From Odontocerum albicorne (lineage: Eukaryota > Arthropoda > Insecta > Trichoptera > Odontoceridae): a stretch of 64,000 nucleotides of DNA. Both the position numbers and the translations under genes were made by a program. The notes under the pieces are model-generated. The model saw only the letters and a list, made by a program, of their open reading frames with translations. It ran no database searches and was not told the origin of the DNA. Shown here in pieces: positions 1 through 10,190 of this stretch (position 1 is its first letter; each line of letters begins with the position of its first letter). The stretch spans positions 43,576,393 to 43,640,392 of the forward strand of contig OX463848.1 in assembly GCA_949825065.1 (NCBI GenBank). Reading direction: 5' to 3'.

Positions 1-59
1 CCCTTGGTAAGTTTTTTTGGTCTTTGAAGTCGATTTTCCTTCATGTAGTGAATTGATTG

Positions 60-240
60 TTCGATATCAATACAATAAGCTGGGGTATTATGATAGAACT
101 TTTGCCGTTGTTGACCCTATGGTGTGAAAGTTTTGCCGTTGTTGACCCTATGGATTGAAAGAACGCACTCTAAGTAATCATTTTTGGGAGGTCTTATCTA
201 AATTTATGAGTGGGTTCGAATCCTAAGTTAAAGCGCCCTT
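60..240 (+). mobile_element. LINE C-terminal fragment with internal 31-bp duplication
   Basis: A short fragment resembling the extreme C-terminus of a Jockey/CR1-like reverse transcriptase; the frame gives YYDRTFAVVDP, as in the related copy at 47690. A 23-bp segment (TTTTGCCGTTGTTGACCCTA and three more bases) occurs at 100-122 and again at 131-153, so the coding segment was tandemly duplicated with period 31. The frame breaks after the duplication. Decayed, no function expected. Confidence 0.45.
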
Positions 241-301
241 GAGGAGAGTTTGATTTCTGAAATTGTATTTTCATTATTATGAGGTCCTAATTTATCTGGA
301 T

Positions 302-962
302 AATTTTGCAACAGGGAAGAACGAGGATACTATAACATTCCATTTCCGTGGAATACTGGATTGCAATTCATTGTTCAAGTCACCTGAATAAAATATTCAA
401 GAAAATACGTATTTTTGCAATAGAGAAGAACGAGGATACTGTAACATTCCATTCCCGTGGAATACTGGATTGCAATTCATTGTACAAGTCACCTGAATAA
501 AATATTCAAGAAAATACGTATTTTTGCAATAAGGAAGAACGAGGATACTGTAACATTCCATTCCCGTAGAATACTATATTGCACTTCATTGTACAAGTCA
601 CCTGAATAAAATATTCAAGAAAATACGTATTTTTGGAATAGGGAAGAACGAGGATACTGTAACATTCCATTCCCGTGGAATACTGGATTGCAATTCATTG
701 TACAAGTCACTTGAATAAAATATTCAAGAAAATACGTATTTTTGCAATAGGGAAGAACGAGGATACTGTAACATTCCATTCCCGTGGAATACTGGATTGC
801 AATTCATTGTACAAGTCACTTGAATAAAATATTCAATAAAATACGTATTTTTGCAATAGGGAAGAACGAGGATACTGTAACATTCCATTCCTGTGGAATA
901 CTGGATTCCAATTCATTGTACAAGTCACTTGAATAAAATATTCAAGAAAATACGTATTTTTC
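302..962. repeat. 109-bp minisatellite, six copies
   Basis: The anchor GAAGAACGAGGATAC starts at 316, 425, 534, 643, 752 and 861, exactly 109 bp apart. Units differ by only a few substitutions. Each carries a small inverted repeat (ATTCCA, six bases, TGGAAT). No open frame runs through the array. Confidence 0.95.
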
Positions 963-1374
963 ATCATGACCGTCTACTCTCGACTTTCGTTGAACACTAC
1001 ACTTGGAAAAGTTAACGAGATAATTCTCCAAATACGTGAGAGAATAGAACAGTGCGCTATAGAAAGCGAACACAGCCTCGGCCAGCCGGAACACGGGTAT
1101 TTACATTTATTGAAACCAAAAGTACCGAGCACGTGACCGGAACTACCCCCTGCCTCTTTTTCTTTGCCCCAAAGACAGGACACAACGGTGCAAAAATTTC
1201 CTGAACGTTTTTTTTATTTAAAAAATCACGAAAGTGTAAAACTACCGCAGGTTTTTATTTATTTACATGATCATGTTTTGTATGTATAACATACATAATT
1301 TATGTAAAACAAGACAAACGACAAGTAAGAACAGGTTATTTTAAAATAAGACAAACAACAACTAATAACAGAAC
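963..1374. other. No gene or repeat recognised
   Basis: Unique-looking AT-rich sequence to the right of the minisatellite. A 69-codon minus-strand frame (974-1183) has no recognisable domain and is judged chance. Confidence 0.5.
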
Positions 1375-1750
1375 ACTCAATTTATATGGCTCTGGGTTTG
1401 TTACCTTTCATTTGTCGTGTCCCCAGTTAACAAGGCTTTTGCCTGTATCTTACCGAGGTTAGTTGATGCTTTTTACCGATTGTGGATTATTATATTTTTT
1501 ACACATGACAAGAAATATACATAATTTGTGAAAAAACAACTGGTAATTTAATTTGGACACACAATTTTAATGGATCTAGATTTGTTGCCTTTCATTTGTC
1601 ATGTCCCCAGTTAACTAGGCTTTTGCCTGTATCTCACTGAGGGCAAATAGCATGAAAAAATAAATCGATGCTTATTTCCGATTTTGGATAAAATAAAACC
1701 CCGTTGCTTATTCTCATCAACCTGACAAACAGTGACACTCAATTACATAT
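1375..1750 (-). mobile_element. Two copies of a LINE/SINE 3' end (family F)
   Basis: Two adjacent copies (about 1375-1480 and 1498-1750) share the block TTTCATTTGTCGTGTCCCCA and a downstream block containing TGACAAGAAATATACATAAT. Read on the minus strand the family ends in CTTGTCATGTGTAA followed by an A-rich tail, so this is the 3' end of a retroelement. Other copies lie at 9263, 12333, 46020 and 60655. No coding sequence is attached here. Confidence 0.7.
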
Positions 1751-2559
1751 GAATACATCACGCGAATCAAACCCCTCACACTTCATCATTCCAGACAGAC
1801 CAAAACGTTCATCCCTCAATATACTACACATAATCATAAAAATAAAACAATAAAAAACACCACACTCAAGAGCTCACACAAGCTTCTCGCTATGTTACAA
1901 ATAAATATGATATGTTACAAATAAACAATGTTACAAACTCTTATCAACTTGATAAGTTGTGATACTTAATTATATGTATATACCACACGAGTCAATCCCT
2001 GGTATACTCGTACCTTCATCATTTTAGATAAATAAAAAGTCCGTCTCACATTGCCCCGCATACAATCATCAAAAATACACCACATCCAAAAGTTCACACC
2101 AATTTTTACTACCAGTTACCCTTCGTGCAAGTCCGAGTACTCAAACTCCTCTCGCCATAACAACAACGCTCCGATCCACTTCCTGAATTTTTCGCACCTT
2201 TTTGCCTTTAAAACATAACATGAAAAGAATACTACTTCGTGATCATAAAGGAGAAATGCTCCCTCGGGGTCTAAAAATGAGAAAGAGTAAAAAATCCATG
2301 TTGAAGCAACAATAAATTACTCAGAGATCTCCTTTTCATATTTGTCACTACACCGATGTGAAAATAAAAAATGTGGCCCCGCAACGCAGGTAGAATGATA
2401 AAAATAAAATAACTAGTTATAAAGCACCCTTAAAAGAGCAGACTCTCAAAAAGGGCGCTCTCCCTCAAGATTTGAAGCCACAATTATTGATAGAAAGTGA
2501 TGGGTTTGACCATGATTAGGACTTTCCCGTACATATGTTTAGAAAAAAATATTTTGTAA
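1751..2559. other. No gene recognised
   Basis: AT-rich, no open frame of note. A stretch near 2413-2470 resembles the segment near 31140-31210 (cagagcg/gcgctc type blocks), so part of this is probably decayed repeat. Confidence 0.4.
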
Positions 2560-2890
2560 CAAAACCCCAGAGAACTTACCAACGAATAGACGACCTACAA
2601 ATAAACCTTTGAAGACCTTCCAATATGTAAATAGCTTCCAATATGAGAAAACTTACCAAGGGAAGACGAACTACGAAAAAACCTTTGTAGATGTTGCGAT
2701 ATGTGATAGTTAAACATTTGACTTTAGCTGTAGTGTTGTGTAAATATTTAGTGTCTATACATAATCATTGGAAGGTTGTATCAATTTAAAAAAAATTGAT
2801 ACAACCTTCCAAAAAAGATTGAGGGTTATCTTCAAGTGCTACCTAAAGCTGCACACGTCACTCATATCCATAAAACGCCACTCATATCAG
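2560..2890 (-). mobile_element. LINE 3' end fragment (family D), split by a foldback
   Basis: Minus-strand copy of the family seen in plus orientation at 47690-48060: the blocks CTTTGTAGAT and GCTTTAGGTAGCACTTGAAG recur in both. The segment 2560-2767 is the 3' untranslated part and 2813-2890 the last codons. A 20-bp inverted duplication at 2768-2812 sits between them. Frame broken, inactive. Confidence 0.5.
2768..2812. repeat. Perfect 20-bp foldback, 5-nt spacer
   Basis: TTGGAAGGTTGTATCAATTT (2768-2787), five A, then its exact reverse complement (2793-2812). Confidence 0.95.
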
Positions 2891-3058
2891 TTTCTCCTGG
2901 ACATGCTCGGGTATAACTCAATGAGCGTAAGAAAAGATCTGCGTCTCCTGGTATGCGTTGTCAGACTCGTTCGAGGAGTTGTGAGCTGTCCAGCATTACT
3001 AAAAAGATTAGCGAAGGGCCTTAACTCTTCTGAACGAGACTGCTTCGGATATTGACAT
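2850..3058 (+). pseudogene. Jockey/CR1-like reverse transcriptase C-terminal fragment
   Basis: Plus-strand frame containing FLLDMLGYNSMSVRKDLRLL and VVRLVRGVVSCPALLKRL. This matches the thumb/C-terminal region of Jockey- and CR1-like reverse transcriptases, in which a RRxxxDLxFLxKLxxGxIDCPxLL pattern is usual. The catalytic domain is absent. It directly abuts the minus-strand family D fragment. Confidence 0.5.
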
Positions 3059-3167
3059 ATTTCATATCACATTACCAAAAGCAAAAGTAAATTTTCTTCT
3101 AAGATTGAGCGCGTTAGAAAGCACTCATCAACGTATTTAAGTGACTTTGAATATATGTTATGTGTAT

Positions 3168-4163
3168 GTTTATTTATTTATTTAACACTTTTATTGCAAT
3201 ACAATCTGGCGGGCTTATTGCCAGGTAGCAATATCTTCCTACCAACCAGACAAAAGTAAATGAAGCAAGTTACGTGGTCGCATAAATCATTCAAATGACA
3301 ATCCATCCTCACGAAATCCATAAACATATACGTGAGAACATGCCCACAAACCCCACAAAGACGGACAATTACCCGAACATTATTTTTCATATAAAGTGAG
3401 ATATCATCAATCAAAAGGAAAGGAAAGGATGGTGGAGAGGAAAGGAAAAGAAAAATCAGGAATGAAACACGTTATTTTACTGACTAGAAATTAAGAGTTT
3501 TTTCAGTCGCTTCGTAAAGCATGCCAACGACGGAGCGAGTCTTATATTGGTTTGTAACTGATTCCAGAGTCTCACTGCATGGACAGTAAAGGACGACGTA
3601 AAGAAAGAGGAGTGGTGAACTGGAAAGGCAAATAAACAATCTCTGTTTGAGCGTAGCGCTAATCCATGATTGGAAAGACGCTGAAAATTTTCGGCGAGAT
3701 AAGAGGGTGTGGCGGGACAGTTAAGGATATTATACAATACATTATGTGAATTTGGCGTCTATTTCTAACATTTAACCAGTTCAATGCCTTCTGGTATGAA
3801 GTTATATGATCGTACTTTCGTAGGTTGAAAATAAATCTAAGACACACATTTTGAAGACGCTTTAATTGGTCCAGCTGTTCCTCTGTAACATCCAAGTAAC
3901 ATACGTCCGCATAGTCCAGAATCGGAAAGAGCAGAAATTGTACGAGTAAAATTTTGGTTTTAGTTGGTAGGAATCTTTGCAACACTTTAAGGGAATGAAG
4001 GCTGAAGAAGATCCTTCGGCTTACCTCATTTATTTGATCTCGCCATGAGAGAGTGTTATCTATTAGCACTCCTAGGTTTTTAATAGTTTTATGTAATGGT
4101 GTGATAGAGCCATCAAGTAATATTGGAGGAAGTAAGTCAGTGTTGAATTTACCGAGAGGCTGA
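3168..4163 (-). mobile_element. Jockey/CR1-like LINE (family C), 5'-truncated
   Basis: The 3' 1 kb of a LINE on the minus strand. Coding part 3477-4163: segments KNLGVLIDNTLSWRDQI, FPILDYADVCYLDVTEEQL, LRKYDHITSYQKALNWLNV, then, after a frameshift near 3740, NCPATPSYLAENFQRLSNHG and FTVHAVRLWNQL. This is the region downstream of the catalytic FADD motif, so no polymerase core is present. The 3' UTR (3168-3476) ends in a TAAA-rich tail. Six more copies lie at 32411, 35495, 49385, 49716, 52690 and 60029. Family assignment to Jockey/CR1 is by motif memory; the clade is uncertain. Confidence 0.85.
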
Positions 4164-4336
4164 GGGCTGTTATATATTTGTGTGTATATAGGTATGCATA
4201 TACGACTACATAATTGTTTTGTTTTATATAAAAATAAATTTAATGTCAATATTTTTTGTATTTTTCAATGTAATTGGGTTAGGCCTGTATTAAGAAAATA
4301 AATAAATAAAATAAATTGAAAAAATAAAATAAATCC
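4164..4336 (+). mobile_element. LINE 3' UTR with TAAA tail
   Basis: Plus-strand AT-rich segment ending GGGTTAGGCCTGTATTAAG and then (AATA)n, typical of a Jockey-type 3' end. It abuts the truncated 5' end of the minus-strand LINE. Confidence 0.4.
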
Positions 4337-4881
4337 CTTAGAAACAGGCCATTTCACGCCACGGTAGTAGAAGAATACTCCGTCCCATCGATGAAGATGA
4401 AATCGACATAAACGTATCACACCTGTCTATCTAGAAATAAAAGTTACAGTTTTTATACAAAATATGTTTTCAGTCCTGTGTGTGGCATTGCCGTGTATGC
4501 CAGCGGAAAGTAAAAGTTTATTGTGCGGTCGCGTACCTCACCCCACCGGCCTCCGTGGCCGCCACCCTTAAGCACCCATCCCCCGGGCCTAACTGCTAAC
4601 AAGTTGTTTCATGTTTTATTGCACAACTGTTAAGGGAAACTTGTGACAACTCCACCCCTCCCCCACACCTCTCTCGTTCCTCCCTCCTCCATAGTTCGAG
4701 TTTTCGTTCAACTTCTACAACAATCATTTTATCAGTTGTTTTCCCTTTTGATATTAAAAGTTGATCACTTCGTGGTGGAAAATTTTGAGGACAAATTTAA
4801 CTTTATTTTAAGCCATACGTTGAATAAATGTACAGTACTGCATAGTATTAAAAATATGACATAGCATGGCAAAGCATATTA
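4337..4881. other. No gene recognised
   Basis: Contains a short GC-rich patch near 4535-4600 without a convincing splice-bounded frame. Confidence 0.4.
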
Positions 4882-4922
4882 TGGCATTGTATTGTATTGT
4901 ATTGAATTCAATTGTATTGTAT
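4882..4922. repeat. TTGTA microsatellite
   Basis: About eight imperfect units of attgt/ttgta. Confidence 0.8.
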
Positions 4923-5045
4923 TCCTCTTTCGTTACATACTATAGAGACAACTGGGCGGACTAACTGCCATGTATCAGTTTCTTCCGACTAACCAAGAAA
5001 AACGTTCGAGGCCTTAAGGAAAAAAAACAGACTGGAACTCTTTTT
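4921..5045 (-). mobile_element. SINE 3' half
   Basis: Minus-strand segment homologous to the 3' half of the SINE at 6404-6632: GGTTAGTCGGAAGAAACTG, GGCAGTTAGTCCGCCCAG, and a terminal block equivalent to ACAATAAAAGTGT. The tRNA-like head is missing. Confidence 0.55.
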
Positions 5046-5531
5046 AGAATGAATTTACACTTCAAAGATGATCGAACTCACTACCCCCGAATCGGAATGA
5101 ATCACGGAAGTTCAAAAATATAGGTGACTTGTATAAAATACTTTATAGTATTAATGAATTTAACACTTGCCTTACTGTGCTAAAAAAATCCACCAGCCAC
5201 GGTGCTGGACGTTTTGATGAGGAATACATGAAGTATGAAGACCCTGCAATTAGTATATTTGGAGTAAATAAATAAAATATAAGTCCTGGTCACTCGCTAT
5301 CCATCACAGGGTGGCAAGTGTTAATGGAGTACATGACTTAGACTTTGAATTCATTGTTCGCCCTCAACACTTAATATAAAATTTCAACCTAAGATGTATA
5401 GGAGAAAGATGTACTAGTGCGTTAATTAAAAAAATTACTTCCCCAGTTTTAAAGCTATTTTCATTTATCATTCTACCTTTATATATTTAATGAAGCTTAT
5501 GAATTATAGGTATAAAGTATAGTTTTGTATC
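5046..5531. other. No gene or clear repeat
   Basis: AT-rich; nothing recognised on either strand. Confidence 0.4.
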
Positions 5532-5604
5532 ACACTTTCGTTGTATAGAGAAGAATCTGGCGGTTTTATTCCCATACAGCAATATTTCTCATTCAACCAG
5601 AAAG
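5532..5604 (-). mobile_element. Inverted SINE/LINE 3' tail
   Basis: Starts ACACTTTCGTTGTATA, the exact reverse complement of 5782-5797 at the far end of the next SINE. It then continues AATCTGGCGG...ATTCAACCAGAAA, the shared SINE/LINE tail in minus orientation. The SINE at 5605 is thus flanked by two tails pointing outward. Confidence 0.6.
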
Positions 5605-5805
5605 ATGACGACCTCCGTAGTCTAGTTGTTAAGACGCCTACTTTCCAGCCTGGAGTTTGCGGGTTCGATTCTCGTTTGAACCCATTTTTTTATAAAAAGG
5701 ATTCCAGTATAGTTATCTTTAAATAAATCATGTTGGTTGGAAGAATTTGCCACATGGCAAAAAGTTCGCCTGGCTGAACTATATACAACGAAAGTGTAAT
5801 AAAAA
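5605..5805 (+). mobile_element. tRNA-derived SINE with LINE-type tail
   Basis: Head with RNA polymerase III promoter boxes: A box TAGTCTAGTTG (about 5618) and B box GGGTTCGATTC (about 5661), spaced as in a tRNA. The body runs through CATGTTGGTTGGAAGAATTT and GCCACATGGCA and ends at CAACGAAAGTGTAAT. The tail matches that of the LINE family C 3' UTR. This is a SINE rather than a tRNA gene, because no cloverleaf or anticodon arm can be drawn with confidence and other heads recur at 5836, 6550, 14560, 41140 and 54420. Confidence 0.75.
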
Positions 5806-5835
5806 ATGACAAACAGATTATATGCATAAAAAATG

Positions 5836-5905
5836 GGGTGAAGCGAACCCGCATACCCCTTATCGGGAGACAGGCATCTTTTCAACTAACCCACAGAGGT
5901 CATAC
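5836..5905 (-). mobile_element. Degenerate SINE head
   Basis: Minus strand: GTGGGTTAGTTGAAAAGATG, then TGTCTCCCG and the B-box-like GCGGGTTCGCTTC. Same layout as the other SINE heads but more diverged. Confidence 0.45.
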
Positions 5906-5943
5906 AAACATACACAAGTTTTCGAGTACAAACATACTAATAC

Positions 5944-6395
5944 GCCTTTCCCTGTTGAGGCAGGCAGAAAGGACAGAGCACCAAGAATTTCCTACGTAGC
6001 TGCCTCCACATCCATGCACCTTCTCATACAATTTCTCTAACTTTCTTAATTTTCTTCTTTCAAAATATCATTCAATTGATCAAACCATTCTTTCCTTGGT
6101 GTTTTTTTTCCACACCTTCCACTTCATTTTTTCGCTATATATTTGTTTTGTTAGTCGTTTTTCTTACATTCGTTCCACATGCTCAAACCATCTCAGCCTG
6201 CTCTACTTCATCTTATTCTGCCCATTAGTATTAAGTTTACATTGATTCTTAACCACTTTACTTTGTATTCTGTCATACATTGTCACCCCGTGTATTCTTC
6301 TCGATGCACGCATTTCTACAATATTTGGCTTTTGCCAGTCATTTTCCACATCCAAGTTTCACTCTCAAACATCAAAGCTGGCACCAAAATGATAT
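5944..6395 (-). mobile_element. RTE-like LINE C-terminal fragment (family A)
   Basis: Minus-strand copy of the family found in plus orientation at 12766, 15660 and 51433. Landmarks are the reverse complements of GAGATGGTTTG (from about 6190) and GTATGAGAAGGT (about 6020), and a terminal part reading as an RTE-type LRWFxHVERM region. Many stops. A SINE inserts just to its right. Confidence 0.6.
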
Positions 6396-6403
6396 TATTA
6401 ACA

Positions 6404-6632
6404 ATTGCATTATTGTATTACACTTTTATTGTATACAGTACAACCTGGCGGGCTTATTGCCATCTGGCAATCTACTCCAACTAACCAGAAAATGTTCAAG
6501 AGACCTTAAGTAAAAACCAGACTTAAATCCCTTTTTTTTAAATCTAGGTTTCAACAGGTATCGAACTCGCAATCTACGGGCTGGAAGACAAGCGTCTTAC
6601 CAACTAGGCAGCCACGTAGGTCATCATCATCT
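6404..6632 (-). mobile_element. tRNA-derived SINE, full length
   Basis: Minus strand, 5' to 3': GATGATGACCTACGTGGC, A-box-like TGGCTGCCTAGTTGG, B box GAGTTCGATACC, A-rich body, then TCTGGTTAGTTGGAGTAG, GCCAGATGGCAATAAGCCCG and CAATAAAAGTGT at the 3' end. The last 70 bases are closely similar to the 3' end of LINE family C. This is the best example of the SINE/LINE tail sharing in the window. Confidence 0.8.
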
Positions 6633-7342
6633 AAAGTGTTGTAAAATTGTTCTATTAGTTTCAAGTGTTGTAAAATTGTTCTATTTGCAGGGGTCGTAAA
6701 ATTGTGATATTAGGACAATACTAATCCCTTATAATATTTATAATCCCTATTCAGGGAGTAATATTTTTGTCGAATCGGCCGCGATGTGTACTATACAGGA
6801 GAACTCAAATCCTACAGGAACCAACCAAAATTCCTTTCAGCTGTAGGATATTAGATTAGTACAGAAGGGCGGGGGTTCGCAATGTTTGTCTCCCGAACTA
6901 ATAACATCAAATAGCAGACGTCTCCGTACGTCGCTTCGGAGCAGAAGGATTCTGGAATTATAATTATGTTTACTTTATCAAATGTTTCATGTTGAGGAAA
7001 AATCTCATTTCGCCTGGTTCTATGTTATACACGAGTAGTACCCTACCCGCGTCTGTTTGTTGGCTGTATTCGTAGCTAAACACCGAGGGTGACTTTACGG
7101 CTTGACATGTAACGATTAAGAGGTACATATTTGATAGCTTGTATGACAGAATTGAAATATTTTTTTATATTTTCAATAAAGAAAAAAGCCGTGGATTTTT
7201 AGAAAATTATTTTTTTAATTTTTTTTTAAAGATTTATATGAAAACACTTTTCACTCAAAGAGTACTCAAAACTGTGTGTAATGCAATTAATAAATGTTAG
7301 TATACTATAGCAGCACATTCAGACATAAAAAAAAACAGATGT
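6633..7342. other. No gene; one short direct repeat
   Basis: AAGTGTTGTAAAATTGTTCT occurs twice near 6639-6690. The rest holds nothing recognised, although 6860-6960 is less AT-rich than its surroundings. Confidence 0.4.
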
Positions 7343-8188
7343 GTGAGACTCTCGCGCGGTAGAAGTGAAACTTCTTAGCTCATAGGAAAAGTTGATTTTT
7401 ACGCATTGCTTTTTTTCCATTTTTTCCAACGATTTTTTTTTATTTATTAGTTAGGATTAGGAAATGGTTATGTAGAATTAAATTCAAGAAAATCTCTATT
7501 AATTAAATAAAACAAAATTATTTTTTGTTTATTTTTAATAAAAAAAAATAATAATTTTAATAATAAATAATAATTTTAGTAATAATATAATACACTCAAT
7601 TTCGAGTACAATAAATTTATATTTTTTTATATAAATATTTTTATGTTATTATTAATTATTTTTAAATAATTATTTAATTATTTATTTATTATTTTTATTA
7701 TATTATTAATAAGATTAATGTATTATATTATGAATTAATTATGTTATAATTAATTATAATATAACAATAATATAATTTGTAATATTATAATAACATGTAT
7801 ATTATTATAATTATTTATAAAATATATGTTACATTATATATTCAATAAATATTAAAATAAATATAAAATAAAATAATTTAATATAAAATAAAATTAATAA
7901 TTATTAAACATATTACAATAATATAAAAATAATATATAACAAAAATATAATTAATTTTTTTAATAATTTTAATAATTTTAATAATAATATAATATTGAAA
8001 TAATATTAATTATGATTAATAATAAATAATTATTAATATTAAAATAATTTATAATAATTTATTAATAAATAAATATTTAATAAAAATAAATAATAATTTT
8101 ATAAAAATAAAATATAAATATAATACACCGTTTCAATTTTCGTGACGTTCAGGTCAATTTAACCTACCGCGCCTATAGAAGTTTCACT
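7343..8188 (+). mobile_element. A/T-only cassette with conserved ends, copy 1
   Basis: Left end GAGACTCTCGCGCGGTAGAA then GTGAAACTTCTTAGCTC; right end GTTCAGGTCAATTT, ACCGCGCCTATAGAAG, TTTCACT. The 12-mer AGTGAAACTTCT lies at 7364-7375 and inverted at 8177-8188. Between about 7440 and 8130 the DNA is almost purely A and T. Further copies lie at 10078 (end only), 24165 (inverted) and 41245 (split by Tigger). No open frame. Class unknown; the terminal 12-mers suggest a terminal-inverted-repeat element. Confidence 0.7.
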
Positions 8189-8339
8189 AAAAAAATACTG
8201 AAAAACTTAACTTTTGCAGTAGTTAATCTACTGTAAATCGATCCTCAAACACGACGATTACCTTACGTGTGAATTTGTTTGTGGCCTCTACTGTACCCAT
8301 TACAATTAGAAGAAAAAAATTGACACAATTTAGTCCAAC

Positions 8340-8383
8340 TTTACCTGACGAGGAAGACGGAGGTCTTTGTAACCGGTAGTGAA
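8340..8383 (+). ncRNA. Hammerhead-ribozyme-like motif (degenerate)
   Basis: Stem I TTTAC/GTGAA, core CTGACGA, stem II AAGAC/GTCTT, then GTAA where GAAA is required, then ACCGGTA giving a two-base-pair stem III and an A at the cleavage position. The layout matches the better copies at 34381 and 34653. The broken GAAA makes activity unlikely. Confidence 0.5.
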
Positions 8384-8485
8384 CTTAAATAAAACAGTGG
8401 TGAATTTAAAATAAAAGTGTTTTATTTCTCTTATATTATTATTATAATGTTATTTTAAAGTCAAAATATTGCCTCACGTTTTTAA

Positions 8486-9095
8486 CCGTTCCTGTCCTGT
8501 GATGTGTAACTAGTACACATTGCTTCTAAACACTTTAATATCTCTATAAATATAATAAATACTGGGCTCAGACTTTAGGTAATAATAATCCGTAATACAT
8601 TTACGCATTGAATGAAAAAAAATTATATTAATAATAATTAGCACTTATCGGTCACATCAGATATATTTTGTGAAAATCGGGAATAAATTCACCGATACAA
8701 TCAAACGTGTGCCAGTGTGTGAAGTTGGTATATTAATTCTAAAAAACCGCTATGAGTGAGGAAGCGAAGCTATTCACGTCTCACTCTCACTCTTCTTCGG
8801 TATATGGGAACGCAAGAAATAGAATCTCAGTTCGCTTGCTTCTCTCGCTCAGTAACTCGCGGCCTTTCGTTCGAAGTGGTCGCTTCGCCCGTTTCGTAAA
8901 CGTCGTCCGATGCTTTTTTTCATGTTTTCAGCAATTAAATTTCAATAATTATCACTTTTGACTTCAAATTGAATTAATTTAAGCGATTGGCTATGAATAT
9001 TCTTACTTTTCCGATTTTAAATCGCTCATTTTTACATGTGTATTGAATACACAGCACTGCAACGCGCGGATTTTTTTAGCACAGGAAGGGAAAGG
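8486..9095. mobile_element. piggyBac-type MITE, copy A
   Basis: Bounded by TTAA at 8482-8485 and 9096-9099. Terminal inverted repeats CCGTTCCTGTCCTGTG and (inverted) CCTTTCCCTTCCTGTG. About 610 bp, homologous throughout to 14811-15435 and 62780-63400. TTAA target duplication is diagnostic of the piggyBac superfamily. A 69-codon frame inside (8752-8961) is not conserved in the other copies. Confidence 0.85.
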
Positions 9096-9262
9096 TTAAT
9101 CAATGTAAATAACGTAAGCTTTAATATAGTTAATTTAAAATATATATATAAGTTTAAAAAATATCATTAATTAAAGTTTAAATAATATTTTTAGAACAAT
9201 ATTATTATGTATCAAAAATTTTAACTTTAAGTTCTAAATTTTTAAACCATATTTTTATTTTT

Positions 9263-9430
9263 ATTTATTTATTATTACACATGACAAGAAATATACATAA
9301 TTTGCGAAAAAACAACAGGTAATTTAATTTAGACATACAATTTTAATGGATCTGGGTTTGTCGCCTTTCATTTGTCGTGTCCCCAGTAAACTAGGCTTTT
9401 GCCTGTATCTCACTGAGGATAAATTAAATG
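9263..9430 (-). mobile_element. LINE/SINE 3' end, family F
   Basis: Same blocks as 1498-1750: TGACAAGAAATATACATAAT, TTTCATTTGTCGTGTCCCCA, CTTTTGCCTGTATCTCACTG. A TAAA-rich tail lies on its left (9240-9275), placing the 3' end there. Confidence 0.7.
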
Positions 9431-9650
9431 AGACAAATCATTATTTCATAGAAATGAAAGATTAAGTTTAACATACGTCACAAAAATTATATAGACAGTA
9501 GACTTGAGACATTAGAGATAAACAAAAACTAAATAATAAATAATAACCAAGGAATGCAAAAGGTTTCACTCCCCTTTAACATTGGGTCAGTAGACCACAC
9601 ACACTTCCGATGTTACATGACACCAATCTGACCTAACCACTGCTCTCGTA

Positions 9651-10076
9651 ACAAACCGGGAACATTTCGCCTGAAAAGAGCCTCGGCATGGGAGGCAGAA
9701 ACACGTGTTTTATGTGATAAGTGGAATAACAAAGTAGTTCATGGATAAATATTATTTAGTGGAATTATTATTTAAATCACGCAAGCTATATTAAAACGAT
9801 TCACGATTAAATTTAATAAATTTGTAGAGTTTAAATATGATATTTAAAAACATTTTTTTTAAATGTGTTTTTCGAGAGGCTCTCTGAACAAACCGGGAAT
9901 ATTCCGCCTGAAAAGGGCCTCGGGATGGGAGGTAGAAACACATGTTTTATGTGATAAGTGGGATAACAAAGTAGTTCATGGATAAATATTATTTAAATCA
10001 CGCAAGCTATATTAAAACGATTCACTATTAAATTAAACAAATTTGTAGAGTTAAGTATAATATTTTAAAACATTTT
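9651..10076 (+). repeat. Tandem duplication of a ~230-bp retroelement segment
   Basis: Two direct copies (9651-9862 and about 9886-10076) share AACAAACCGGGAA, GCCTGAAAAG, GCCTCGG, TTTTATGTGATAAGTGG and AACAAAGTAGTTCATGGAT. Related single copies lie at 20495-20600 and at 46020, where the segment precedes the family F tail, so it is probably the upstream part of that LINE. The second copy lacks about 15 bp after TAAATATTATTTA. Confidence 0.7.
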
Positions 10077-10077
10077 T

Positions 10078-10190
10078 GAAGTGAAACTTCTAAAGGCGCG
10101 GCAGGGCAAATTGGCCGAAACGTCGCGAAAAGTGAAACGGTGTGTTATATTATTATTTTATTATTATTAAATTAAGCTTAAGCCAATAAT
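10078..10190 (-). mobile_element. A/T-only cassette, terminal fragment (copy 2)
   Basis: AAGTGAAACTTCTAAAGGCG, CAAATTGGCCGAAACGTCGC and GAAAAGTGAAACGGTGTG match the inverted right end of the cassette at 7343-8188. The A/T interior is cut off after about 50 bp. Confidence 0.65.

Noticed and set aside
302..962. CRISPR-like array
   Set aside because: Tandem repeats are directly adjoining with no unique spacers, and the context is eukaryotic; the same applies to the arrays at 17936, 53005 and 58641.
5605..5685. tRNA gene
   Set aside because: A and B boxes are present, but the same head recurs at five or more places with SINE bodies and LINE-like tails, and no clean cloverleaf with anticodon could be drawn.
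8752..8961. 69-codon frame in the piggyBac-type MITE
   Set aside because: Not preserved in the homologous copies at 14811 and 62780.
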